NCBI GenBank assembly: GCA_012932295.1
Contig: JAAONU010000002.1
Location: 34,931,485 to 34,995,484, forward strand
DNA: 64,000 bases
Direction: 5' to 3'
Source of the DNA: Cyclina sinensis
Taxonomy: Eukaryota; Mollusca; Bivalvia; Venerida; Veneridae
Shown: piece by piece, positions 1 through 11,154 of the stretch
Layout: the number at the start of each line of letters is the position of its first letter
Position numbering within the stretch: position 1 is the stretch's first letter
Notes under the pieces: model-generated
What the model saw: only the letters and a program-made list of their open reading frames with translations
Database searches by the model: none
What the model was told of the DNA's origin: nothing
Program-made: the position numbers and the translations under genes

Positions 1-2750
1 ATCTTGTATTTTAAAGTGATATTTTATTCAAAAATGAGACAGACTAAATCGAAACTACATTCCAAGTGTTAACTTTGTGTATTTGCGTGACTTATTGTTT
101 GAAAACTTTTCAAAAAACATTCGGATTTTGAAATCGTCTATTACTTAAGCTTGATTCGGACCTTTTCTATTCTAGAAGATGTTTTCGGTCAAAGCGTCAA
201 AGCAGTTTAACCAGACATTTACCTAACTAACTAGTCTATTCAAAACTTCGACCGAAGCCTAGATAATAAAAGTGAATAAATGTTTCCATTCATTTAATTA
301 GTAAAAAATCGTTAAACATAGTACAGGTAACTTGACAATTTTGATGCGCTCAGAATTTGCGGCTTGACTTAACAGGCGTCGTAATGTATTTACAATGTTA
401 TAAAGCTTAATTGGGGTGAATATTTTTCAGAATTAGTAGTCTCTACCTCTCAGAAAAGTTGTCTGAAATAACAAAGCCACCAAATCGAAGGTTCAGTGGA
501 ATGCTTAAACACTCTAAAAACCTCTTCACAGACTTAACAGCTACTATTAATCGCTGTTCGAGATAGCCATTGATTTACAGGGCAATAATACAAAAACAAC
601 ATCGTATCACGCGTTATTTAAGGTCTGTAATTTTCCAATTATTCTGGCGTTTAAGGCATATGACAATCATAAAGCATTGACATTATCTGACAACAAAATG
701 TTCGAATATCCGGCAGATTGTTAGACACGATCTTAAAAGGAAGTTGTTTTATTGAGAACGATGTACAGTTAAATGCTGAAATTTGAGGTCATTTGTCAGA
801 ACACAACAAAATCAAAAGGGCTTTTAAGTACAGAGGTTGATTCAAGATATTTGTATAAGCTTATACATTGGTTGAAATTGAGACATTTGAGACATGCCCA
901 GTTTGAACTAGATTATCTCGGTCCCAATACGGGTGATAGTTCAGTTTTACACGAGCCGCCACTGAAATTGTAGTATCTTCTATAACCTTGGTTTTCTTTT
1001 AAAAGTTTTATATCAATATTGATCAGATTCAGGATAAGATCTTTCTCAAAATAGATTCTAAACAGGGAAAACTGTTCCTGAGCCTGTGTTTAATGCATGG
1101 TGAAGAGTATTTGTAATTGCATTCAAGTTCAAACAGTGATTGTTGTCTTTGTCAAATAACGGGAACCCTTTGATCTTCACTTGCATGTATGCACACTGTG
1201 TTTCAATATTTAGAATCATTCTACAAGTGGTCTCTTTAGCCGTGTTCGTTTCAATCCATCTGAAGACTTTATTATAGACCTGCAACTTAACAAAGAGAAC
1301 TCCGCCGGAAATTTATCGGCTTCGTTTTCCGGTGTATGAATACATTTGTTTGGCGCACTATTTCACTTTACTCAATCGATTGTCTCAAACGAACTATCAA
1401 GCAATATTGACCACTCAAGAAACATTTTGAATTATAGCCCTTTAAGAGCGTGAACATCTAATATTCTTCGGCTTTTGAGCAATAGACTGTCATTTTCCTG
1501 CGAAAATTGCCTCACCGAGGCTGTGTTTGGTATATTATTAAATAAAGTCCGTTGTTGATGACTTTACCGGTAAATTGAAGGTCTCTCTTGCCGGCAATTT
1601 TGTCTTAGATGTAGTGAATAATCGAAGCTATCTTTCTATTGACTTTCTGTCTCCAAGGCCAAATTATTATGCCTTATTCGTGGAACGTGCGAATGTATCA
1701 ACACTTTTGTGAGAAAAGTATGCAGAAATTACTAGAAATATGCAAACTTCATTATCCTTAAAGAAACAAACTGCTTAAAGGCAATTTACGGTAAATTTCA
1801 CGCAACACCTTGCAGTGCATAAACAGTTTAAATAAATGTGTACAACAAACCATCAGACAGTCTTTAAGAAAATATGATTTATGATAGTACAGACTGGTTT
1901 AAAGTAGCTTCTGTGACAGGTGTCAAGTGCAAAGTGTTTACTCAGCAGAGAATCAAGCTTTCTGTTCACTTTTGTCAATGATTAAATTGATTTAATCTAT
2001 CAGACACAGATCCTATGAAATTTTGTTTTGAGTGTGGTCTTTTAAACCAAATTTCAGAATTATTGAAATACTATGTAAAACACATCGATAATATTTATAA
2101 CTCTATTTTGTTTTTAATTACAGAAAAAAGGTTCTCTGGTGCGTGTATTGCTGTACATTTCGTAATTAATCTTGGTTTGTTAGTTTTTAAAATCTGGTAA
2201 AGCTTGTTTATAAAGCAGGCCCGTAATTGAACTAAACGGATTTGTCCTGAAATGGTTATTTAACGTCTAATAGTTTATCAATCCATCAACTTTGTGTATC
2301 CGTGTTTGTTTTTAACTTCTATATTAAGATTTTTATTTAAGGATTTACGTTCAATATTTGCTGAAAAGGCCGTTCTGTTTATTGTAATGATGAGAGCTTT
2401 CTCAAAAGATGGGATTTTTTTGCTGCAAACATTTGCGAGCATATTACGTTTTCGTTGCAATAAACTGAATGACTGGAATTATTACAGTTTATAACATGGC
2501 TGGTATTGAGTTTATAGCCGCATTTACGACAAAGTTAAATCAATAGTTTCTGTAGCATGTGATACTGTTGTCATAAAGGAGTTAATTAAGATGAATTATA
2601 TATTGAATGAGGGAACATTTTCAAAAGATAAACGTAATTGCTTTCGCGGCGACAAGGAAGCCTATATGACCGATAATGTTTGTAGCCTAAAGAAGAATGG
2701 GAGATTATAGCCAGCTGAAATGTTTTAAACATTTTACATTGTTTACCTAA
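1..2750. other. gene-free AT-rich stretch
   Basis: No reading frame longer than about 75 codons, no recognisable protein similarity and no RNA gene was seen. The short frames here lack homology and coding character. It is probably intergenic or intronic sequence. Confidence 0.6.
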
Positions 2751-2832
2751 AAGGCGATATTACCTCCCAAAAACTAGGCGATATTACCCACAAAAACTAG
2801 GCGATATTACCCACAAAAAATAGGCGATATTG
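2751..2832 (+). repeat. short tandem repeat, 23-24 bp unit
   Basis: The core AGGCGATATTACC recurs at 2752, 2776, 2799 and 2822, a spacing of 24, 23 and 23 bases, separated by A-rich linkers. The last unit has diverged after AGGCGATATT. It is a small minisatellite with no evident function. Confidence 0.85.
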
Positions 2833-3143
2833 ATACTTCCGGTCATTTCGACATAATTCACATATACTGTTTGTGCCGCAGTCAAACTAAAACGGTAATT
2901 GTAACTTTCAACAGCCAGTGATATTTAAGTTTCAAGTACCATGTAGGTATAAACATAAAATTCAAAAAAAAATCAATCAGGAAAGTGCCTAGAAGATAGA
3001 AACCATTGAAAAAGATATAGCTAACGATATAAAGCCAGACTTCAAGCTACCTGGAGATACAGTCATTAAAGAGGTGTTGTGGCGATGTCAGATCTGGTCA
3101 GAAACGCCATTCAGGCACAGACATCCACTGCGATATAATCAGT

Positions 3144-3303
3144 ATTCTAACGTGATTCTTTGCGACGTCTTTTAAGCAGAGAAGGACATCTACAAGATAT
3201 TCGGCGATACACTATAGTACAACGCAACGTCATCATGACGTTAACTTCAAAAAATGAACCAAACTGTCGATGTCAAAAAAAGGAAGTTTCATCACGTTAG
3301 AAT
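3144..3303. mobile_element. MITE-like element, copy 1
   Basis: A 160-bp segment is bounded by a perfect 13-bp inverted repeat, ATTCTAACGTGAT at 3144-3156 and its complement at 3291-3303. It has no coding capacity. A related copy lies at 13,533-13,679. The two share the internal CATCATGACGT stretch and the run GGAAGTTTCATCA before the right end. Similarity continues weakly beyond the right terminus (AAATGAACA, then a TACCACGxTACG motif), so the true element may be longer than the inverted-repeat interval. No clean target duplication was found. Confidence 0.65.
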
Positions 3304-4045
3304 TTAAATGAACAATGACATAGCATGGTTTATCAGCGAAGTTACCACTGACTTGCAATTAAACCACTCCAGCTTAAGCCATCATGAATACTTTACTACG
3401 GATCTGAATTTCATACCGTGTTTTACTCGCCGACATACCACGCTACGACGTTGCTTATTTTATAAATCATGTATCAGGCAGAAACACAAAGAACTGGCTC
3501 TCGTTAAAAAGACATTTAGTTAATTACAGTTTTCCAGGAAACTTAATGGCTATGAATGATCTATAGAAACTGTGCGCTTTGAATATTATTTATTGCTTAA
3601 TAATAACTATGTGACTTTTTTGGGCTTTTTTGATAACGTAAAGCTAAAGCTAGAAATGAAATATAAATGTAATGAAATGTAAGAAATATTATATGACCTA
3701 CATGGTACCCAGATGCAGATATATATTTAGGTGTAAATACATTGAAAATAAAAGATCAACACTGGCATTTTGTTGCCCAAGATACTAGAAGACATATGCA
3801 AACAGACAGATGGTCAGGAATTGTTTCTTGTTCCTTTTCTAGAACACTTCTAGACAAATGAAGTAATGTCCTTTCTACAGCCTTAACACATGTGTCATGC
3901 TTATTTTAATTTCTCTGAGAATAAGTCATAGGAATCTATTCTTATACTGTATCAAGTCATGTAAGGCTGAAATTACTTATAAGCCAAGCGAATAGATCTA
4001 ATGTTAAACGAGTCAGTGTTGCAGGTGTATCAGGTGATGCATAGA

Positions 4046-4084
4046 GTTGTGTGTGTGCGTGCGTGCGTGCGTGCGTATGTGTGT
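4046..4084 (+). repeat. GT/GCGT microsatellite
   Basis: TG dinucleotides pass into (TGCG)n and back to TG. This is a simple-sequence repeat. Confidence 0.9.
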
Positions 4085-7000
4085 CATCAGCAGCATTTGT
4101 CGAGTTTGTTGTTAAAATGTCTAAATTACAAAATCAATTTATTCGTTAAATCTCTTGATTTTTGTTTTACATGATTTGTCAAAATAAAATAACAGTATCT
4201 GTATTCAGCCAAAGTTTGTCTGACATTTCGATATTTGGCTGAAGGTTTGATGTAATAATAAGTCAATCCGTTGTCATGCCAAGTCTATTAATCATAGAAA
4301 ATTTCCTATCTCCTCGCAAGCGGAAACCAATTTACCATAAGTGATCTTATTTACCGTTATACGCCACTAACATGTGACTGAATGAACGTTGAGGTCAATT
4401 GCTATTTACATGGTGAAGACCAAATTGCGCCAATGTCGTTGTCATCCCCATCAGCCAATCAGAGACCGTGATTCGTACTAACAAGCAAAATTGGCATAAG
4501 CTTCGAGCGACGTATGTGTAATTTTCTGCGAAATTAGACTGATGGTTTGACAGTCGATCTAAGACTAATTCTTTAGTTTATATGACAGTACAATATTTAT
4601 TTTGCATTGCAAACTACTCTTTCGTGCTGTTAGTCGGTAATAGAAATTTCTCTACTAAACAAAAGCTCGCTTAATGGCGGTCCACAATTTTCTCTTGTAT
4701 GACAACCAACAATTTTCTTTTCTTGAAACTTCAATTACTTACTTCATTAAGAACATGTTTTATACCACAAGTGGGAGATAGCAAGGCATTAAACTGGATT
4801 ACAGGAGAAGGCAACGGCTTAAAGCGTTCCTTTGCATATCGATTGGTGAATTCTTTCGTGAGCGAACAGTCTAGGTGTAGTAAAATATTGTACCTAAAGA
4901 GTATTGGTGAACTTTAAAAGTATTTGTACCTCATAGATCTAATGAACTTTTGTTAAGGGAATTGTTCATTTTGAAACCTCAAAAGCAGAGCTAAAGATGT
5001 TAAAAGCAAGAACGCGGTTTTTAAGAGAAGTGAAATTGAGGACGTACATCTGTTTCCTTCCATAAGTTTCTTTTTTGCTATTTTGTTTGTGGTGTCATGT
5101 TTTAATTGCTCTCTTTTCCTTTCTACTTTTTGACTGTTGTCTGACTGTGATTTTTCCTTGTATGCGTGTTCACTTTTTTGATTTACTAGTATTTTTAAAT
5201 TCTAAATAAACGACTGTAGTTTAGATCAATACGGTTTGTGTCTCAAAGAAAAAGACGTTCAAAACATTAGCATACTTAGCGTTTACTTAAGAAATATGAT
5301 AGGCTTTGTTACTTCTTTCGAAAACAGCGTCTTATTGCATTGCCTCAGTCGGTTGTTTTCTTGAAATAAACGTAAATAAAAATAAAGTCCTTTATTTTGC
5401 ATCATTTATCTTTTCGTTATGTCTAATAGACCATTGTCTGTACGCTTAGTTTAGGTCCGAGCACATTAAAAGGCTAGCTGGTTGTTTTAGCAAATAGTTC
5501 TAATAAACTGTTATACGAACTTTGAATGAAACAGTTGTTAAAAATATACGATGTCTTGTAAAGCATTTCTACTAGGAAGTGAAAAATAACAACTGCAGTG
5601 ATATCTGACATTCCTGACGATTTCCAGGCATACGTCTGGCATTTTTAGAACAGTTTTATCAGAGTAGCTCCGGTGTTTATTCACATTGAAACTTAAACAT
5701 CTTAAAAAATAATGAAAGTCAAACGACATTAGTTCAATTTGAAAAAAAATAAACTTGTCCAAATAAATAAAAGCATTTCGCAAGATTTTGTGGGTGTAAG
5801 TAAATTGCAAATTGTTTTGACATAACATTAAAGTGAAAAATAAAAAATGAACTATTCGCATTTGCCCGTGCGAATGTCCTGCAGCTCTCGAAACGGTTTA
5901 AGAAATTTAGATTCTTGAAGATAAGCTTTGGTTTACACCTGAGTTTTATTTACCAGTAACAGCTAATGCTTGCATGTGTTTAGAACTGAAATATACCGTG
6001 AGTAGTCAGCAGTTTTGTTTAGTGAATGTCAGAGGAATATGGCCAATTTTCTTGTCAAGATCAATCTGTTTTTGAAGATTTCTAGAAAAAATCAATAAGG
6101 TTATTCAACTAAAATCAAAAGCTCTGACAAAAGTTTGTTTCTTCCTCTCTTAAATTCAGTTTGTTATAAGGAGATCGCGATTGATAAGATTTTTTTTCAT
6201 AGGGACATACACAAAAGTTAGTGCACCATTTTAATGTTATTGTTGTTACTACGAGATAGTAGACACCATTCGTCCAAAAGAGAAGTATTTATTTTATAAA
6301 TTGATGGAAATTTCTTGCATACACATTTGTCACATATTCTGTGCAAAGCAAATGATAGTATACGGCTGTCTGAGTGACCAGATGAAACAATTTTCATATT
6401 ATCATCATTTTACAAAACCAATACAATAACACGCTTGTTTGGCCATGTTCAAGTGTATTATCCTAAAATATATCCGTCTTATTCATCACAAGTCATATCT
6501 TATGTCACATTTCAATAAGGAATAGACGATTTTTACTTTCAGATAAAAGAAAATGCTCTCTTCGAAATAAAACATATGGTGCCGGATAAACTTTTCTGTG
6601 GAAACCGAACACCAGTTTACTCTAATTGATTCAGTAACATTATTTAGACGGGACTGATTAGTAAATGGATAGTTGAATAAAACGACAACTTTATTGACTT
6701 GACGTCCAGTGAGAGTTCGTCGGAATAGTTTTAAAGCAATAAAAAGTGACGGGAAACCTTTTTTAACAATAAGACTGTAATGAACGTCCCTAGTACGTGA
6801 TGTTTGACCTGTTTACATGAAATTTTAATTCGAATGCTTAGCTTCATCGCTAAATCTTTCCAGGGCACTTTGTCAGTTGCATTGATTCTACATGGGACAC
6901 GTTTGTACGCATGTATCGTTCAATAGATAAATGTTTTCTATTTTTGTGTCAGGCTACATGCAGTGTGTCTAGACGGTATAGCTTTATAGTCAGTCTGCAC

Positions 7001-7740
7001 GCAAACTCACTAACCCCGTTCTGCGTTCGCACACAAAGGGGATGGAAGGTCACTTTATATGAGTATTTGTACATAGTAAACAGTCCTTTGTGTAGCAGTA
7101 CTTATCTAGCAATTCTTCTTTATTTGATCTTTACCCTGCTAAGGTTCGGAAAATAGTTTTGTTTGGTTTCAGTTTGCATATTAAAATTTATAACTCAGTG
7201 CTTTGCTTTTAGATCTTGCCTAGGTACACAGGCAATAAAGATACATTTAATACCCCTGCAAATGACAGTACGAGTTTTCTCCCTTTAACCAGCGTTGTGA
7301 AATATGATAGTCAAGAAGCCGTTTCGTTCTTTATGTTAGTGACCCCAACACCTTTTGAGAGATAGGATTGTTAAACTTCATACCTCTAAAATCAGAAAAA
7401 AGGCTAGTATTAACGTCTATTTTCGCAATGTAAAGTAAACTTATTAATTATTTGTTGTTGATGTTATCTTAAAAATACTAACGTCTCAAAACAGTAAAGT
7501 TATCTGCTATATGAAATGTGACCTTTTGGTGCTTGTGAGACAAGTGAAGTAAACTCACCATTTGTACAATAATAAATAAATAAATATCAAATATTTCCGT
7601 ACATTATTACAGAATGTTGCAAAAATCACTGTTTCCATTAAGCGTAACAACTCGTCAATTATTGTCGCTGTGACTTCAGAAAATGTAGAAAAACGTCAAC
7701 AATAGAAGATGCAGGTTCATTTTGGTTATTTTCGTTACTA
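4085..7740. other. gene-free stretch
   Basis: Only short, unsupported open frames occur (longest about 107 codons, minus strand near 5.5-5.9 kb), with no recognisable domain or supporting splice pattern. Nothing else was seen apart from AT-rich sequence. Confidence 0.55.
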
Positions 7741-8081
7741 GTTATGTTTCCCCCCTCACAACCCCAGCCCCCTTCCCCCTTTGGGGGAGACATATTGTTT
7801 TTGCCCTGTCCGTCTCTCCGTCTATCCGTCTGTCACACTTCGTTTCCGTTCGATATCTAGAAAACCTTTTGACCTAGAGTCTTCAGACTTCATAGACTTA
7901 ATGAGTTACAAAAGCCTATTGTTTTTGGGGTATGTAGGTTAAAGGTCAAATTCACAGTGACTGTAAATGTGAAAATGGTTTCCACTCAACAACTAGAGTT
8001 CTATTTGACATAGCGTCTTCAAACTATACATGATGACTGTCCTTATTGAGTTACAGAAGCCTATTGATTTCGGGATCAGCT

Positions 8082-8094
8082 GGTCACAGTGACC
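8082..8094. promoter_or_regulatory. palindromic GGTCA-n3-TGACC site (estrogen-response-element-like)
   Basis: GGTCACAGTGACC is a perfect inverted repeat of the nuclear-receptor half-site with a 3-base spacer. It sits inside a satellite unit about 3 kb upstream of the receptor gene. The sequence match is certain; any regulatory function is speculative, since the motif may simply be part of the repeat consensus. Confidence 0.3.
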
Positions 8095-8538
8095 ATATAT
8101 ATAAAAACTGGTTTCCTCTCAATAAGTGGGGTGCCATTTGGCACATAGTTTTGAAACTTCATATAATTATATATGATAATTATTATAATGGTTGTTCTTA
8201 ATGAGTAGAAAAAGCTTGTTAATTTTGGGGTCAGCCGGTCAATGGACAAGGTCGCAGTGATATTTAACTTGAAAATGGTATTCGCTCATAAACTTTAGTT
8301 TTATTTGACCCAGAGTCTTCAAACTTCATAGGATGATTGTCCTTGTTAAGTAGAAGAAGCTAACTGTTTTTTTTTTCAGCTGATCAAAGGTCAAAGTCAC
8401 GGTGACCATAAATACGAAAATGATTTCCGCTCAGTTTCTAGAGTTCTCTTTGACCCAGTGGCTTCAAACTTAATAGTGTAATTGTCCTTCTTAAGTAGAA
8501 GAAGCCTGTTGATTTTGGGATCAGCTGATCAAAGTTCA

Positions 8539-8553
8539 AGGTCATAGTGACCT
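8539..8553. promoter_or_regulatory. perfect 15-bp AGGTCA-n3-TGACCT palindrome
   Basis: AGGTCATAGTGACCT matches the textbook estrogen-response-element consensus at every defined base. It is the same position within the repeat unit as the site at 8082. Whether any receptor binds it is unknown. Confidence 0.3.
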
Positions 8554-9303
8554 TATATGTAAAATTGGTTTATGCTCAATAATTAGAGTTCTATTTGACC
8601 TAGTTTCTTCAATCTTCATAAGATGATTGTCCTTGAGTTACAAAAGCCTATTGTTTTTGGGGTCTGTACGTCAAAGGTCAAGAACACATTGACTTAAATG
8701 TAAAATTATTTTCCGATCAAATACCTCGAGTTCCATGTTTTTGCAGTGTCAGTGTTCATCTGTCACACTTTGTTTCCATTTGATAAGTAGAGTACCTTTT
8801 GACCTGAAAGCTTAAAACTTCACATGATACTTTATTATATTATCTCCATTGAGGTCACTATGACAAAGGTCAAGGTCACTTACACTTAAATTTGAAATTC
8901 CTTTCAGTCAGTAATGTGCATACTTTATGAGTGACCTTGACTTGTAAAAATATTTTTCCGTGCTTAAAAACTTGAGCACGTTTTTACCTATAGGCTTCAA
9001 AATAAATAGGATGATCGCCAATATTACCAGATTTGGCCATTTTCCTGACATGTTGTCACTGTTTTTTTCTGCAACGAAAAGTGTTTTGGGAAATAACTCT
9101 GTGCACAATTTTCTATTATATAAGTTTTTCTCTACAGGCTTTGTTATATCTCTTCTTCAGCAAGAATAGAACTCCGTGTTATACCACGGCCTTTTTCCAA
9201 CACACTCATTCCTATTCTCCAGTTCACAATGCTCTTCCTCCCGCTAGCTGACCTTTATCATCTCTTCTGTGCCCCTGTTTCAGTGATGCTCTGGGGGAGA
9301 CAT

Positions 9304-11087
9304 GCGTTTCTTTTTACAAAAAAAAACATCTAGTTTTATTAGAATTGACGTATGCATGAGTGTTTCTTTTATCCGTTTACTCATCCGAAACTAAATGAAA
9401 ATAGTTGTCACGAATTAATGTCTTTGGATAAGCACAACCTTGCGTGGTGGTGGCTTATCTTAGAATTTCCACAACAAATGTAGCCCTTCAGGGTAAAAGT
9501 TAATTGATTTTAGGCTTTTGTCTAGTAACTAAAAGCGATTTTCTGTGGCTTAAATTTGAGTTGTATAATTTGATCAAAGCCGATTAAACATAGTCCTAAG
9601 AAATTGGAAAAAGAGTTGCCTACATTTGAGTCATATCTTCCTGATCGAAACCGATTTAAGACTGTCTTAAGAAATTGGAAAAAAGGTTTCCCAGGACAAC
9701 GTCGTGATGGAAAATGTGATAGGCTACTTAAGGCAAGTCTCGTCTGTTTCTTGGTCTTCTGCTGATTCACGAAATTTTGTCTCTGCATTTGATTAATGCC
9801 TTCTTTATTGGACATCCGGTATGAATTAAGTAGATCTAGTTTGATAGATACATCTATTGAAAATGAAATTAAAGGGCGGAATTCCCTAGAATTTTGGACC
9901 ATTTTGTTAACTCAGGGTTTTTTTTTGTTGTTGCAATATTCCAATGACAGCACATGTGTGCAAATTTCCTGAATTTTCAAGACATATAGAAAATACAATG
10001 ACTCTTAAGATAAGAAAACGGGTTTTGATTTACGGGAATTTACCTATATATATTTTCGTTTTATTTTCATCAAGAAACGCCAAACTTTTTTTTCATAATT
10101 TCTCACACATGTCCTAGAAAGTGACTTATTTGTTTTCCTGTCCGGTAAAGTTTTTCTGTGAAACCAGTACTTTTACTAAGTAGCAGTACAAAAAGATGGT
10201 TCAGGAAAATAAACCGTGATTAAAAGGAACAATTACCTAATTTGCAATTTCGGTAACAAAATGCTGTTAAGGGGGAACAATGAAATATTAAAACTAAACA
10301 ATGCTGAATTAGCAAGTTTAAAAATAAATATGAGGTTTTCTGCACACCATTTTGTCGTAGAAATCAAATGAGGAAAGTCTCAAGGGTGTCATATTATAAA
10401 TGTTTCGTTATTTCCTCCTTATCTTTCATATCCCCCTCGTATTTCGAGACGAAAACTCATGAAAAAAATCTTAAAGAAATTATCTTTATCCTTTTCTTCA
10501 TGGACTCTTAAAAAATAATGTCTGACCTGATCGCTGTTTTTCTTAAAGCCATTTTGGAAAGGTAGTCAGTCTAGACGGTTCTCGCAAAAATCTTTTCCAG
10601 AAGATATTTTTGCACGATTGGCAGATTTAGTAGCAGTGTGTTTTACAATTTACGCTTTCAAAAGAAAAGGCACAGACCAACCAGACAGAATTAGAACATG
10701 TCGATGGATCAATGCTCCCAAAGGGGTTGCTTATCTGTGGGTGCTGTTTACCAGAAAACACAGACACTAATCTATCGCGGTTACATCGTTTGATGATAAA
10801 TAAACAGAATGAATTAAATGAACTACATTTTATCGATTTTCATCAATATTTCAGCATACGAGAATATCGGGAACTATTTTAAGACAGATAATGGTTAACA
10901 TTTGAATGCGTTCGCAGTATTACTTTGACAGTTGATGAATGGCTCTTGTGTCGAAGAACACAGAAACAGGCATCTGTATTAGACGAAACCTTGCTAAACA
11001 GTAAAGCAGCAATATTTTCTAATCTTTTATTATGTTTCTATTTGAACTGTTTCGACATGTTTCTAATTATGGTTTGTTTGTCTTTTT
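9304..11087. other. gene-free upstream region of the receptor gene
   Basis: No coding frame with support is present. The 126-codon minus-strand frame at 9522-9902 is low complexity and unrecognised. The receptor's 5' untranslated exons or promoter may lie here or further upstream, but no convincing core promoter was identified. Confidence 0.5.
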
Positions 11088-11089
11088 AG
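11088..11089 (+). other. candidate splice acceptor of the coding exon of the muscarinic receptor
   Basis: A T-rich tract followed by TCTTTTTAG ends at 11,089, 65 bases before the receptor start codon. This suggests that the coding exon is preceded by an intron in the 5' untranslated region, as is common for GPCR genes with single-exon coding regions. The matching donor was not identified. Confidence 0.4.
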
Positions 11090-11154
11090 ATATGGGGTCA
11101 AAGACATCATCCCTTAAAAGACGAGTGTGAAAAATACTGAAAAAAAACTGAAAC

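Larger units (their letters stand above)
7782..9303 (+). repeat. satellite-like array of 133-167 bp units rich in GGTCA half-sites
   Basis: Imperfect direct units can be followed by the phrase TTTGACCTAGAGTCTTCAAAC and its variants at about 7871, 8007, 8140, 8307, 8452, 8597 and 8801. That gives spacings of about 133-167 bp, with one longer gap before the last. Most units also carry a GTCAAGGTCAC-type segment, TTTCCGCTCAATAA-like text and a GATGATTGTCCTT segment. The array is bracketed by direct copies of TGGGGGAGACAT at 7782-7793 and 9292-9303, preceded on the left by a C-rich tract. It has no intact coding frame. Arrays of this type are widespread in bivalve genomes (recollection, not searched). 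The last ~400 bases are divergent. Confidence 0.8.

Noticed and set aside
9522..9902. 126-codon minus-strand frame
   Set aside because: No recognisable domain, no splice context and AT-driven composition; likely chance.
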